Below, piece after piece: positions 8,144 to 17,400 of a DNA stretch of 64,000 nt (its first letter is position 1; every line of letters begins with the position of its first letter). Source of the stretch: Nitrospinae bacterium CG11_big_fil_rev_8_21_14_0_20_45_15 (GTDB lineage: Bacteria > Nitrospinota > Nitrospinia > Nitrospinales > VA-1). A program made the translations under genes and the position numbers. The stretch covers positions 77,680 through 141,679 of the forward strand of contig PCWG01000010.1 of the NCBI GenBank assembly GCA_002787235.1, read 5' to 3'. The notes beneath the pieces were generated by a model. That model had not been told where the DNA came from, did no database searches, and was given only the letters and a program-made list of their open reading frames with translations.

Positions 8144-9696
8144 GATATTTCTTCGCTTACCGAAATACGGTACTTGGCTCGATGAATTTTTGGATTCACT
8201 TGAAAGGTTACCTGGAGTCCATAGCGTTGCTCCAGTTCCTCCATGAACGACGTTTCTTCTTCAAACATCAAATCGTATATTTGCGGATGCACCTCCAACG
8301 TGATCGTTCTTTTTGTCTCGGTCGGTGAACCCGCTATTTTTTGTACCGCTCGGATGATTTCGTTGCAGGTGGTCGTTGTGGACTTGATATAACCTTCGCC
8401 TTCGCAATAAGAACAAGGTTCGCAGAGCGTCTGAATCAAGTTTTCACGAACACGCTTACGCGTCATCTCCACCAACCCGATTTCTGAAATTTTCAAGATT
8501 CGGGTGCGCGAGCGATCGCTTTTTAAAGCATTGTTCAAGGCCGTCCAAACCCTCTCCTTGCTCTCTTCCTTTGCCATATCGATGAAATCAACAATGATGA
8601 TCCCCCCAATATTTCTGAGCCGTAATTGATACACAATTTCGCGAACCGCCTCCAGATTGGTCGTCAAAATCGTCTCTTCAGGATCACTGTGCCCAACAAA
8701 TTTACCGGTATTCACATCGATTGAAACCAAAGCTTCCGTTTGATCGATGGCGATGTACCCCCCCGATTTCAACCAGGTTTTGCGATCTAAAGCGCGGTTG
8801 AGCTCAACCTCAATGCCGTAAAAATCAAAGATAGGGAGCGGATCGCTATAATGTTCGATGCGGTTAGAAATATGAGGCAAGAATTTTTTGCAGAACTCGA
8901 CACACTTCTCGTAATCGCCCTTAGAGTCGATGACCAACCGCTGAACATCCTGTGTGAACAGATCGCGTATCGAACGGAAAATGAGATTGAGATCTTCATA
9001 GAGAAGATTCGTACCATTATTACTCTCATTCGGAATTTTATCTTTCAGCGTTCCCCAAAGCCGATGCAGAAAAGTGAGATCCATGATAAAATCTTCCTTT
9101 TCACAGCTCTGCCCCGCAGTCCGCACGATGTACCCCTCACCGGGATTTCCGATTTCCCCAATGATCTCCTTCAGACGTTCCTTTTCCTCCTCGTCTTCAA
9201 TACGACGCGAAACGCTGACATGATTCACCGTAGGCATATACACAAGGTAACGCCCCGGAAGCGTTATATAGGTGGTGATACGCGGACCTTTGCTTCCTAA
9301 CGGATTTTTGGCCACCTGCACCATGATTTCCTGCCCCTCCTTCAAAATTTCCTGAATAGGGATACCATGGTCAAGCGTTCGGTGCGATTTTTCCTGATCG
9401 GGATCATTTTCATCCGGATTACTGAGAGGGACCTTGACCTCGTCATGACTTTCCAGGTCCAGAGTATCCAGAATATCAATATCCCCAACATATAAAAAGC
9501 CAGATTTTTCCAGCCCAATATCAACAAAAGCGACCTGCATACCTGGAAGAATTTTAGTGACCGTCCCCTTATAAATGTTGCCGACAATCCCTTTATGAGC
9601 CTTATGTTCGATGAACAATTCTACAAGCTGATCGTTCTCCATCAACGCAACACGGATTTCTCTGGCACTTGAATTGATTATGATTTGCGATTGCAT
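8140..9696 (-). CDS. rng: Ribonuclease G (RNase E/G family)
   Basis: Single-strand-specific endoribonuclease that matures rRNA ends and initiates mRNA decay in the cytoplasm. The 518 residues cover an S1 RNA-binding domain (about 38-125, GIVGNIYKGTVTKILPGMQVAFVDIG), the RNase H-like and 5'-sensor regions, and the catalytic DNase I-like subdomain. The two metal-binding aspartates are D327 (SIDVNTG) and D370 (VDFIDM), 43 residues apart as in E. coli RNase E. The zinc-link cysteines are C428 and C431 (CSYCEGEG). There is no long disordered C-terminal scaffold, so it is RNase G rather than RNase E. An acidic insert inside the S1 domain (LSNPDENDPDQEK) is extra. It lies downstream of rodA, the usual rod-shape/rng neighbourhood. 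Confidence 0.94.
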   Translation of the reverse strand: MQSQIIINSSAREIRVALMENDQLVELFIEHKAHKGIVGNIYKGTVTKILPGMQVAFVDIGLEKSGFLYVGDIDILDTLDLESHDEVKVPLSNPDENDPDQEKSHRTLDHGIPIQEILKEGQEIMVQVAKNPLGSKGPRITTYITLPGRYLVYMPTVNHVSVSRRIEDEEEKERLKEIIGEIGNPGEGYIVRTAGQSCEKEDFIMDLTFLHRLWGTLKDKIPNESNNGTNLLYEDLNLIFRSIRDLFTQDVQRLVIDSKGDYEKCVEFCKKFLPHISNRIEHYSDPLPIFDFYGIEVELNRALDRKTWLKSGGYIAIDQTEALVSIDVNTGKFVGHSDPEETILTTNLEAVREIVYQLRLRNIGGIIIVDFIDMAKEESKERVWTALNNALKSDRSRTRILKISEIGLVEMTRKRVRENLIQTLCEPCSYCEGEGYIKSTTTTCNEIIRAVQKIAGSPTETKRTITLEVHPQIYDLMFEEETSFMEELEQRYGLQVTFQVNPKIHRAKYRISVSEEIS

Positions 9697-9760
9697 TGGT
9701 CAAAAGTAAAGAAGAAAAAATACGCGGAAAGATAACTATTATCAATCAAACTAACGAGTA

Positions 9761-9791
9761 ATTATAACACGGCATACAGAAACTGGTTCAA
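9761..9791 (-). promoter_or_regulatory. Possible rng promoter
   Basis: On the minus strand a TATAAT hexamer (plus-strand ATTATA, 9761-9766) has TTGAAC 19 bp upstream (plus-strand GTTCAA, 9786-9791). The -10 lies about 65 bp before the rng ATG. The spacer is longer than the optimal 17 bp, so the assignment is tentative. Confidence 0.35.
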
Positions 9792-9835
9792 ACACTTGCA
9801 TTTATTCTTCATATAATAAATACGGGCAGTGGCGA

Positions 9836-10936
9836 TCAATGAATATTGCGACGCATTTCTATATTCAACAACAAACCCAACGCAAAAAAGTTGGTGATAA
9901 GAGAAGATCCCCCATAACTTAACAGAGGCAAAGGCAAACCCGTGATCGGGAACAGACCGATCGTCATCCCAATATTAAAAATAATATAGAAAGAAAGAGA
10001 ACCAACGATACCCAAAGCAACGAAAAATCCAAAACGATCTCCCGCACGATATGCAATGTTCAAACCCTTCAGAATGATGATCAAATACACCGTCAGCAAA
10101 CCAATCACACCAATAAAACCAGATTCCTCTGCAAAAACAGAAAAGATAAAATCCGTGTGCTTCTCAGGAAGAAAATTCAAACGGCTCTGCGTACCCGCCA
10201 GCAAACCCTTGCCCCAAAACCCACCCGAACCAATAGCGATCTTCGACTGGATCGAATGATAACCCGCCCCCAGTGGATCCAACTCAGGATTAAACAACGT
10301 CAGCAAACGAGTCTTCTGATAATCCTTCAAAAAGAACCAAAAAGTCGGCGTTAGAATGATCCCGACAGAAAATAACTTGAGCAAAGTTCGATAATCTATT
10401 TCAATCGCCGTAATAAAAATCAGGAAAAGGAAAAAAATAATCATCGCAGTCCCGAGATCCGGTTGTGAAGCAATCATCAAACCAATCGTCAACGTCAAAA
10501 CCGTCGGAATAAAAAGGTCCCGCAAGCGATATTTCCCCTGCGACCGATCTCCCCCAAAATACTTTGCAAGAGCAATGATCAAGGCAAATTTAGCAAATTC
10601 AGATATTTGCAAAGTCAAGGGGCCGATTCGAATCCATCGTTTCGCACCCGAAGCCACCACACCGTTGATCAACACGTATCCTAAAGCCAGCAAAGTGAGA
10701 CCATAAAAAAGATAGGCGTAACGGTTCAAAAAGCGATAATCCACACAAATCGCAAAAATCATAACGATCAAACCATAAAGAACCCAATACAATTGTTTGA
10801 CGTAAAGATGGCGAAAAAAAGCTTCCGGGCGACCGTGATTGGCACTGTAAATAAAAACAACACCCGCCAAAGCCGTAGCAAGGATGAGAAAAAAATACCA
10901 CCAGCAAAAATTAGAAATGAGTTTTGGATTGATCAT
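9836..10936 (-). CDS. rodA: Rod shape-determining SEDS glycosyltransferase RodA
   Basis: Polytopic inner-membrane peptidoglycan polymerase of the elongasome (366 residues, about ten hydrophobic segments). SEDS hallmarks are visible: GAKRWIRIGPLTLQISEFAKFALIIALA after TM4, ASQPDLGTAMIIF, the periplasmic loop with FLPEKHTDFIFSVFAEESGFIG (acidic residue region required for polymerase activity), and the C-terminal GLPLPLLSYGGSSL. This signature separates RodA/FtsW from other multi-TM proteins, and its position next to rng favours RodA over FtsW. The partner PBP2 (mrdA) is not present, because the region upstream is gene-free. Confidence 0.93.
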   Translation of the reverse strand: MINPKLISNFCWWYFFLILATALAGVVFIYSANHGRPEAFFRHLYVKQLYWVLYGLIVMIFAICVDYRFLNRYAYLFYGLTLLALGYVLINGVVASGAKRWIRIGPLTLQISEFAKFALIIALAKYFGGDRSQGKYRLRDLFIPTVLTLTIGLMIASQPDLGTAMIIFFLFLIFITAIEIDYRTLLKLFSVGIILTPTFWFFLKDYQKTRLLTLFNPELDPLGAGYHSIQSKIAIGSGGFWGKGLLAGTQSRLNFLPEKHTDFIFSVFAEESGFIGVIGLLTVYLIIILKGLNIAYRAGDRFGFFVALGIVGSLSFYIIFNIGMTIGLFPITGLPLPLLSYGGSSLITNFFALGLLLNIEMRRNIH

Positions 10937-11110
10937 TGATAAAGAGAAAGGACTGTCGGAAAAACGTTTTTGAAAGCATTGATGCCTGCGCTTCCCGTTC
11001 TAAATTCGATTATATAATACATTGCTTTTGAAAGAGTTAAAAAACTGCATTCATTTTAATCAACACTCTTGTTAGAGCGATACAACACTGTAATAAAAAG
11101 AGATTTCCAA

Positions 11111-11704
11111 TTTTCCCCACACGTTTTCCACAACATTTGTGGAAAACAATTATGCAAATACCAACTGTCCCAAAACTGGCTGAAAATAAGCCTGCCGAGC
11201 ACCAGTAACAGATAAAAACTTGATTTTATCAAACATTTTGCCCCCGCCTATCCAAATCCCGCAGAAAATAAGGAACTCTGAAGACAAGCAACTTTCCTTG
11301 TAGGAAAAACACCTACAAAGAAGGCTGAATCAAGCGTCAAAAATTCTATTTTTTTAATTCCCTTTAAACTCACGCAATCCCCACCCAGAACATCAAACTT
11401 CCCCTCAAAAAAGAGGTTTTAAAGCCCAAATAATCGTCAAACAATTGACTAAAGCGGAAGCTCAATACAGACAAGGGTAAAGCCACCTTCGACAAGGCAC
11501 CACAAACTGTGGAAAAGAATACTTCTGTCAATGCCTTTTTTTCGCTTGCTAAAACCAAAAACTCAATTAACGCGCAAACCATTGAAAAATAAGAGTAATT
11601 ATTACGATCAACAAATGACCTCTTTATCAAAAATCAGCTAAACTTCGCAAATTCAATGACACGATCTTACTTATCCACAAGTTTTCCACAGGGTCTGTGG
11701 AAAA
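11111..11704. other. Candidate chromosomal replication origin (DnaA-box clusters) in a 1.1 kb gene-free stretch
   Basis: Between rodA (ends 10936) and ssrA (12039) no credible gene is seen. The stretch carries one perfect DnaA box TTATCCACA (11671-11679) and five one-mismatch boxes TTTTCCACA/TGTGGAAAA at 11124-11132, 11138-11146, 11508-11516, 11682-11690 and 11696-11704. The first pair forms a perfect 11-bp inverted repeat (11123-11133/11137-11147). The last three lie within 34 bp. AT-rich DNA separates and flanks the clusters. Genes immediately to the left read leftward and those to the right read rightward, as expected around an origin. dnaA and dnaN are not in the window. A cluster used for local DnaA titration is the alternative. 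Confidence 0.6.
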
Positions 11705-12038
11705 CCATCAAAAGAAGGAGACCCTGCAACTGTACGTTTTTTTGCTAATTTGATTAAATTTTGACTCTTTTCCCCAGGCCCGAACTAACAGGGCCTTTAC
11801 CGCCCCCTATCCCCACCCTGAAAGCCATGAATTCATTCAAGCAAAATAGTGAGCGCACTTATTTCCTATTCGGAAGATCAGCCATTTCTTGCATTTGATC
11901 AAGAAAGAATATAACTTAAACAAAGAATCCATAGATTTTCTGAGGGGAAAATTACAGGCCGCATAACAATAGCGACTTTGGAATATTTTTCCAGATCAAC
12001 TGGCAATCGAGTCAAAACAATCTTATATGAAGAAGAGA

Positions 12039-12398
12039 GGGGGCGAAACGGTCTCGACGGGAAGGGTGATACAAGGGTTGCATGCACGGGATGCCGTTGG
12101 CCCGTTAAAAAACGGCAAAAACATAATCGCTAACGATTATGATGTTGCAGTAGCTGCTTAACTAAACCTTAAGCCAGTTACCGTTCCTCTTCCTAAGTCT
12201 GCGGGGAAGGCAGGAACGTCATTTAGCGGACTGGTCGGGTCGGCCCGCTTCGAGCCGATCGGACGAGATTCCAGAAGCTGGCTGAGAGAGTATCCGGTCC
12301 CAGGGAGCCGCTCTCAGCGAGATCCAAACTTGGGAATAAGCATGTAGACGCCTTTGCTTGAAACTTTTCGGACGGGGGTTCGACTCCCCCCGCCTCCA
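12039..12398 (+). ncRNA. ssrA: Transfer-messenger RNA (tmRNA)
   Basis: One-piece tmRNA of about 360 nt that rescues stalled ribosomes. The 5' end GGGGGCG (12039-12045) pairs with CGCCTCC (12391-12397) as the acceptor stem. The 5' part reads GAAACGGTCTCGACGG and the T arm is GGGGGTTCGACTCCCCC, both diagnostic. The 3' CCA is not encoded. The tag reading frame starts at GGC (after TTAAAAAAC) and reads GKNIIANDYDVAVAA before TAA; the added tag would start with the alanine carried by the RNA. The ending VAVAA differs from the common ALAA but keeps the small hydrophobic tail recognised by ClpXP. The 3' end is a common integrase target, and an integrase lies next door. Confidence 0.95.
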
Positions 12399-12434
12399 TT
12401 TTTAACAGATTCAATACAGTCCAATGAAGTCCAG

Positions 12435-12461
12435 AAGCCCTAGGAAACTAGGGCTTTTTTA
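12435..12461 (+). terminator. Intrinsic terminator downstream of ssrA
   Basis: A perfect 8-bp stem AGCCCTAG/CTAGGGCT (12436-12443 and 12448-12455) with a GAAA tetraloop is followed by a run of Ts. It lies 37 bp after the mature tmRNA end and before the integrase genes. Confidence 0.9.
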
Positions 12462-12480
12462 TTGCTTTGAGGTCCGACAA

Positions 12481-12562
12481 GGGGTATTATGATCCTATTA
12501 AATCCAGTACTGCTTAGGGGTAACTATAAGGGTTCCCCTATTTGACAAAAATGAGATACCCC
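12481..12562. promoter_or_regulatory. Repeated GGGGTA motifs, possible integrase arm-type sites or operator
   Basis: GGGGTA occurs at 12481-12486 and 12517-12522 in direct orientation, and as TACCCC at 12557-12562. An imperfect hairpin (AGGGG at 12516-12520, CCCCT at 12535-12539) overlaps the middle copy. A further GGGGTA lies after the integrase gene at 14413-14418. P4-type integrases bind short arm sites through their N-terminal domain, so these are candidates. The short motif makes chance occurrence possible. Confidence 0.35.
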
Positions 12563-12566
12563 CAGG

Positions 12567-13043
12567 ATGCCTCTAACAACCAAAATCATAAGAAATGCGA
12601 AGCCTTTAATAACTCCTGACGGTAGAAAAACTCAAAAATGTTACCGGATATCGGACTCAAAGGGGATGTATATCGAAATTGATCCATCTGGAGGCAAATG
12701 GTGGCGATTAAAATATCGCTTCAATGGGAAAGAAAAACGAATTTCCTTAGGGGTTTATCCTGACGTCTCCCTTGCAATGGCCCGGAAAAAACGAGATGCC
12801 TTTCGCACATTGATTAGAAAAGGAATTGACCCCAGCCAGCGCATAAAAGAAGAAAAAGCCGCTCAACGTGCTGAAGAGACACGGCAATTGGCCGCATCCC
12901 GATTCAAACTTGAAAGTGACGGAGGACTCACTCTCCAGTTGCGTAACCGTTGCCTTGCCTTAACTCCAGTTGAAACGATGGAACTTCGCTCCTTTCTTGA
13001 CGCCACTCGTCCAGAATTGCCCAAGGAGATGCCATGCCTTTAA
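12567..13043 (+). CDS. Stand-alone arm-type DNA-binding protein (integrase N-domain without a catalytic domain)
   Basis: A 158-residue protein. Residues about 1-95 match the DUF4102 arm-DNA-binding domain of P4-type integrases, including GGKWWRLKYRFNGKEKRISLGVYPDVSLAMARKKRD and a GIDPSQ turn. They parallel closely residues 25-85 of the integrase encoded next. The catalytic core is absent. Instead there is a short C-terminal segment (RFKLESDGGLTLQLRNRCLALTP, then ETMELRSFLDATRPE) that looks like a separate small domain rather than a frameshifted integrase. Its last codons overlap the integrase ATG by 10 bp, so the two are probably translationally coupled. It could bind the same arm sites and control excision direction or autoregulate; this is inference. 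A degraded integrase duplicate is the alternative. Confidence 0.75.
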   Translation: MPLTTKIIRNAKPLITPDGRKTQKCYRISDSKGMYIEIDPSGGKWWRLKYRFNGKEKRISLGVYPDVSLAMARKKRDAFRTLIRKGIDPSQRIKEEKAAQRAEETRQLAASRFKLESDGGLTLQLRNRCLALTPVETMELRSFLDATRPELPKEMPCL

Positions 13044-14233
13044 CCAATACTGAAATTCGTAACGCAAAACCCGAAACAAAGGCGCGTAAATTGTTCGACG
13101 AACGCGGCTTATTCTTGCTGGTTACCCCCAAAGGCGGCAAATGGTGGCGTTTCAAATATCGATTTGAAGGTAAGGAGAAGCAATTGTCTCTGGGCGTTTA
13201 TCCCGATGTTAGTTTGAAGGACGCCAGGGACCGACGCGACGAGGCACGAAAACTGGTCGCCAATGGCATCGACCCGAGCGAAAACCGCAAAGCGAAAAAA
13301 GCCGCCCGGGAAGGCATTGCCGAAAATAGTTTCGAGGTGGTAGCGCGTGAATGGTTCACCAAACATGCTGATAACTGGTCGGAAGGTCATAGCGGTCGAA
13401 TGCTCCGACGTCTGGAAAACGACGTGTTTCCATGGATCGGTCCGAAACCGGTCGGAGAAGTGAAAGCCCCAGAATTGCTATCCATCATCCAGCGCATCGA
13501 AAAGCGTGGTGCTTTGGAAACAGCGCACCGTGTTTTGGGAAACTGCGGACAAGTCTTCCGTTATGCAGTCGCTACAGGACGTGCCGAGCGTGATCCAACT
13601 GGCGACCTGCGCGGAGCCCTGCCTCCTGCAAAAGTGAAGCATCTGGCGGCAGTCACCGAACCCAAACAGGTTGCAGGACTATTGAGGGTAATGGACGGTT
13701 ACGAAGGAAGCCTTATCGTGAGTTGTGCTCTGCGTCTTGCACCTTTGGTATTCGTGCGACCCGGAGAATTGAGAAAAGCGGAATGGACAGACGTTGATTT
13801 GGATAAAGCCGAATGGAGCTACATCGTAACAAAAACAGATACCCGGCACATCGTTCCCCTGTCCCGGCAGGCAATTGAAATTTTGAGAGAGATAGAACCC
13901 CTGACAGGAAGAGGACGTTACGTTTTCCCCGGAGCACGGACCCTGAGCCGCCCCATGAGCAACAACGCCATACTGGCCGCAATGCGCCGTATGGGCATCC
14001 CAAAAGAAGAAATGAGCGGCCACGGATTCCGCGCCATGGCACGGACAATTTTGGATGAAGTGCTAGGAGTGCGCCCGGATTTCATAGAGCATCAACTCGC
14101 CCACGCCGTCCGCGATCCTAACGGACGCGCCTATAACCGAACCGCCCACCTCGAAGAACGCAAAAAAATGATGCAACAATGGGCTGACTACCTAGACCAA
14201 CTCAAAGCCTGTGAAAACGTGGTTCCGCTATAG
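13034..14233 (+). CDS. P4-type tyrosine recombinase / integrase
   Basis: Site-specific recombinase of 399 residues expected to integrate and excise the element at the ssrA 3' end. An N-terminal arm-binding DUF4102 domain (GGKWWRFKYRFEGKEKQLSLGVYPDVS) is followed by a SAM-like core-binding domain (about 95-190) and a C-terminal catalytic domain. Catalytic residues are visible: Arg I in FVRPGELRKAEW, the His-x-x-Arg box in GHGFRAMARTILDE, and the nucleophile region RAYNRTAHLEERKKMMQQWADYLD with Tyr. All expected positions are present, so it should be active. It overlaps the preceding arm-domain gene by 10 bp. Confidence 0.95.
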   Translation: MPLTNTEIRNAKPETKARKLFDERGLFLLVTPKGGKWWRFKYRFEGKEKQLSLGVYPDVSLKDARDRRDEARKLVANGIDPSENRKAKKAAREGIAENSFEVVAREWFTKHADNWSEGHSGRMLRRLENDVFPWIGPKPVGEVKAPELLSIIQRIEKRGALETAHRVLGNCGQVFRYAVATGRAERDPTGDLRGALPPAKVKHLAAVTEPKQVAGLLRVMDGYEGSLIVSCALRLAPLVFVRPGELRKAEWTDVDLDKAEWSYIVTKTDTRHIVPLSRQAIEILREIEPLTGRGRYVFPGARTLSRPMSNNAILAAMRRMGIPKEEMSGHGFRAMARTILDEVLGVRPDFIEHQLAHAVRDPNGRAYNRTAHLEERKKMMQQWADYLDQLKACENVVPL

Positions 14234-14425
14234 AGTGCAGTTTGATAATTATATAATATTAGACTTTAAATAAAAATTGTCTTAATAATCTTTTAAAGGA
14301 TTTTTGTAACAACATTATCTACCAATCCCAGTTGTTTCTTGATAGATTTTTTTGGCTTGCCGATGTTTTTAGGGCATGTCATATTGCATCGTTAAATTAT
14401 TTAATACTCAAGGGGGTATTTCTGG

Positions 14426-17400
14426 ATGACTGATCTGTTTTACGAGCACCCAATCCTTAATTCCCCTTACGACTGCCCAAGCCGCCACTGGCAACTCGAT
14501 GGAGAGGGTCAACCTACTCAACAAATCGTCGAGGAACGCCGTGGTGCTGACTTTGTCACTCCCATTCCCAAGCCCAAAAAACGCAAATCAGTCAAGCAAC
14601 AACACATTGATTTTGATGAAGACCATGGTCTGTCTACAGCGGATCAACGCTACGATCCCAACCCGAAAATCAACTATATCCGCCAACAGCTCGAAAAATG
14701 GCGACGATCTCCGAACCCCAATGATTGGCAAGTAACTCCTGAAACTGCTCGTCTGCTACAACATTGGAGGCATCACCAGTTTAGTTCCGTCCGCCCTTTT
14801 TTCTGCCAACTGGAGGCTGTAGAGGTTGCCATCTGGCTGACAGAGGTTGCACCCCAAATCAAAGCCGGTAAATCCATTCTGGAGTACCTTGCTGATGCCA
14901 ATAACGATGCCAATCCTGAACTCATGCGTTTTGCCTTGAAATTGGCTACTGGTGCAGGAAAAACCACCGTCATGGCCATGCTCATCGCCTGGCAAACCGT
15001 CAATGCGGTACGGCATCCTAATAGCAAAAAATTTACCCGTGGATTTTTAATAGTTGCACCCGGCCTGACCATTAAAGACCGCTTACGCGTTCTCCAGCCC
15101 AACGATCCCGACAGTTATTACAAAGATCGAGAGTTGGTCCCGCCGGACATGCTGGATGATGTGAAACGATCTAAAATCGTTATCACAAACTATCACGCAT
15201 TCAAGTTACGAGAGAAGATGGACATCTCGAAGGGCGGTCGCTCCCTATTGCAAGGTCGAGGAGAAGCCCTAAACACCCTCGAAACGGAAGGTCAAATGCT
15301 ACAGCGTGTGATGCCTGATTTGATGGGGATGAAAAACATTCTCGCCCTCAATGACGAGGCACATCATTGTTATCGAGAAAAACCCGGCATAGAAAACGAA
15401 GGTCTCAAAGGGGATGAAAAGAAAGAAGCCGAAAAGAACAAGGAAGCCGCTCGCCTTTGGATTTCTGGCCTCGAAGCGGTGAATAGAAAATTGGGGCTGA
15501 CACGTGTGATTGATCTTTCCGCAACTCCATTTTTTCTGAGCGGCTCGGGTTACGCAGAAGGTACTTTGTTCCCCTGGACGATGAGCGACTTTTCTTTAAT
15601 GGATGCCATCGAATGCGGCATTGTCAAATTACCCCGTGTTCCCGTCGCAGACAATATTCCCAGCGGGGAAATGCCCATGTTCCGAAACCTATGGGCGCAT
15701 ATCAGTAAAGAAATGCCCAAAAAAGGTCGGGGAAAAGGGGGAATGCTGGACCCACTGGCATTGCCGGTAAAACTAAAAACTGCTCTGGAAGCTCTATATG
15801 GTCATTACGAAAAAACCTATGACTTGTGGAAAGAGGCAGGTACGAAAGTCCCTCCCTGCTTTATTATCGTTTGCAACAACACCTCTACATCCAAATTGGT
15901 TTACGACTATATCTCGGGTTTCTCTCGCGAAAATGAAGATGGCTCCAGCATTCTGGAAAATGGTCGTCTCAAGTTGTTTCGCAATTTCGACGAACATGGC
16001 AATCCCTATGCGATGCCCAACACTTTATTAATAGATAGCGAACAGCTCGAATCGGGCGATGCTCTGGACGATAAGTTTCGCTCAATGGCGAGCGATGAAA
16101 TAGATCGTTTCAGAAGCGAGATCATCGAACGCACGGGAGACCGCAAGCAAGCGGAGAACATCACCGATCAGGAATTGCTTCGGGAAGTCATGAACACGGT
16201 CGGCAAAGAAGGCCGACTTGGTGCAGGAATCCGTTGTGTGGTTTCCGTCTCCATGCTCACCGAAGGTTGGGATGCCAACACCGTCACGCATGTATTGGGA
16301 GTGCGTGCTTTTGGCACTCAACTTTTATGCGAGCAGGTCATCGGCCGCGCCCTGCGTCGTCAGTCCTACGATCTAAACAATGAAAATCTGTTCAACGTAG
16401 AATATGCCGACGTGCTGGGAATCCCTTTCGATTTTACAGCAAAACCTGTCATCGCGCCGCCACAAAAACCACGCGAGATCATTCATGTCAAAGCCATTCG
16501 CCCTGAGCGTGATGAGTTAGAAATCCGCTTCCCGCGTGTTGCCGGTTTCAGGATCGAACTACCTGAAGAACGGTTGACCGCTAAATTTAACGACGACTCT
16601 ATTTTGGAACTGACTCCTGAACTTATCGGACCTTCCATTACAAAAAATTCCGGGATCATTGGCGAAGGGGTCGATCTCAATCTCATTCATACCGGGGATT
16701 TGCGCCAATCAACGATTCTATACCACCTCACTCACCGTCTGATCTATACCAAGTGGCGCGACCCAGGTGAAGACCCCAAACTCAATTTATTCGGTCAACT
16801 CAAACGAATCGCCAAACAATGGCTGGACACTTGCCTGACATGCAAAGGCGGAACCTATCCCGCCCAGCTCATGTATCAGGAAATGGCAGACATGGCTTGT
16901 GAAAAAATCACAGCCGCTATCACCCGTTCGCATATAGACAATCGTCCGGTCAAAGCGATGCTCGATCCTTACAATCCGATAGGCTCCACTTCTCACGTCA
17001 ACTTCAACACCTCAAAAACAGATCGCTGGGAAACGGATGCACGCAAATGCCATATCAACTGGGTCATCCTCGATAGCGACTGGGAGGGCGAGTTCTGTCG
17101 CGTCGCCGAAACACATCCGCGTGTGAAAGCTTACGTCAAGAATCACAATTTAGGATTGGAAGTCCCTTACCGCTTCGCGGGTGTCGCACGCAAATACATT
17201 CCCGACTTTATTGTGCGAGTGGATGACGGACACGGCGAGGACGACCTGTTGAACTTAATCGTCGAAATCAAAGGTTATCGTCGTGAAGATGCCAAGGAGA
17301 AGAAGTCCACCATGGACACTTATTGGGTTCCTGGGGTCAATAACAACGGAACTTATGGACGTTGGGCCTTTGCAGAATTCACCGAGGTCTACCAAATCGA

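Noticed and set aside
11370-11630. An 86-residue minus-strand frame in the gene-free region
   Set aside because: It appears to start at TTG, has no ribosome-binding site or recognisable fold, and overlaps the DnaA-box region.
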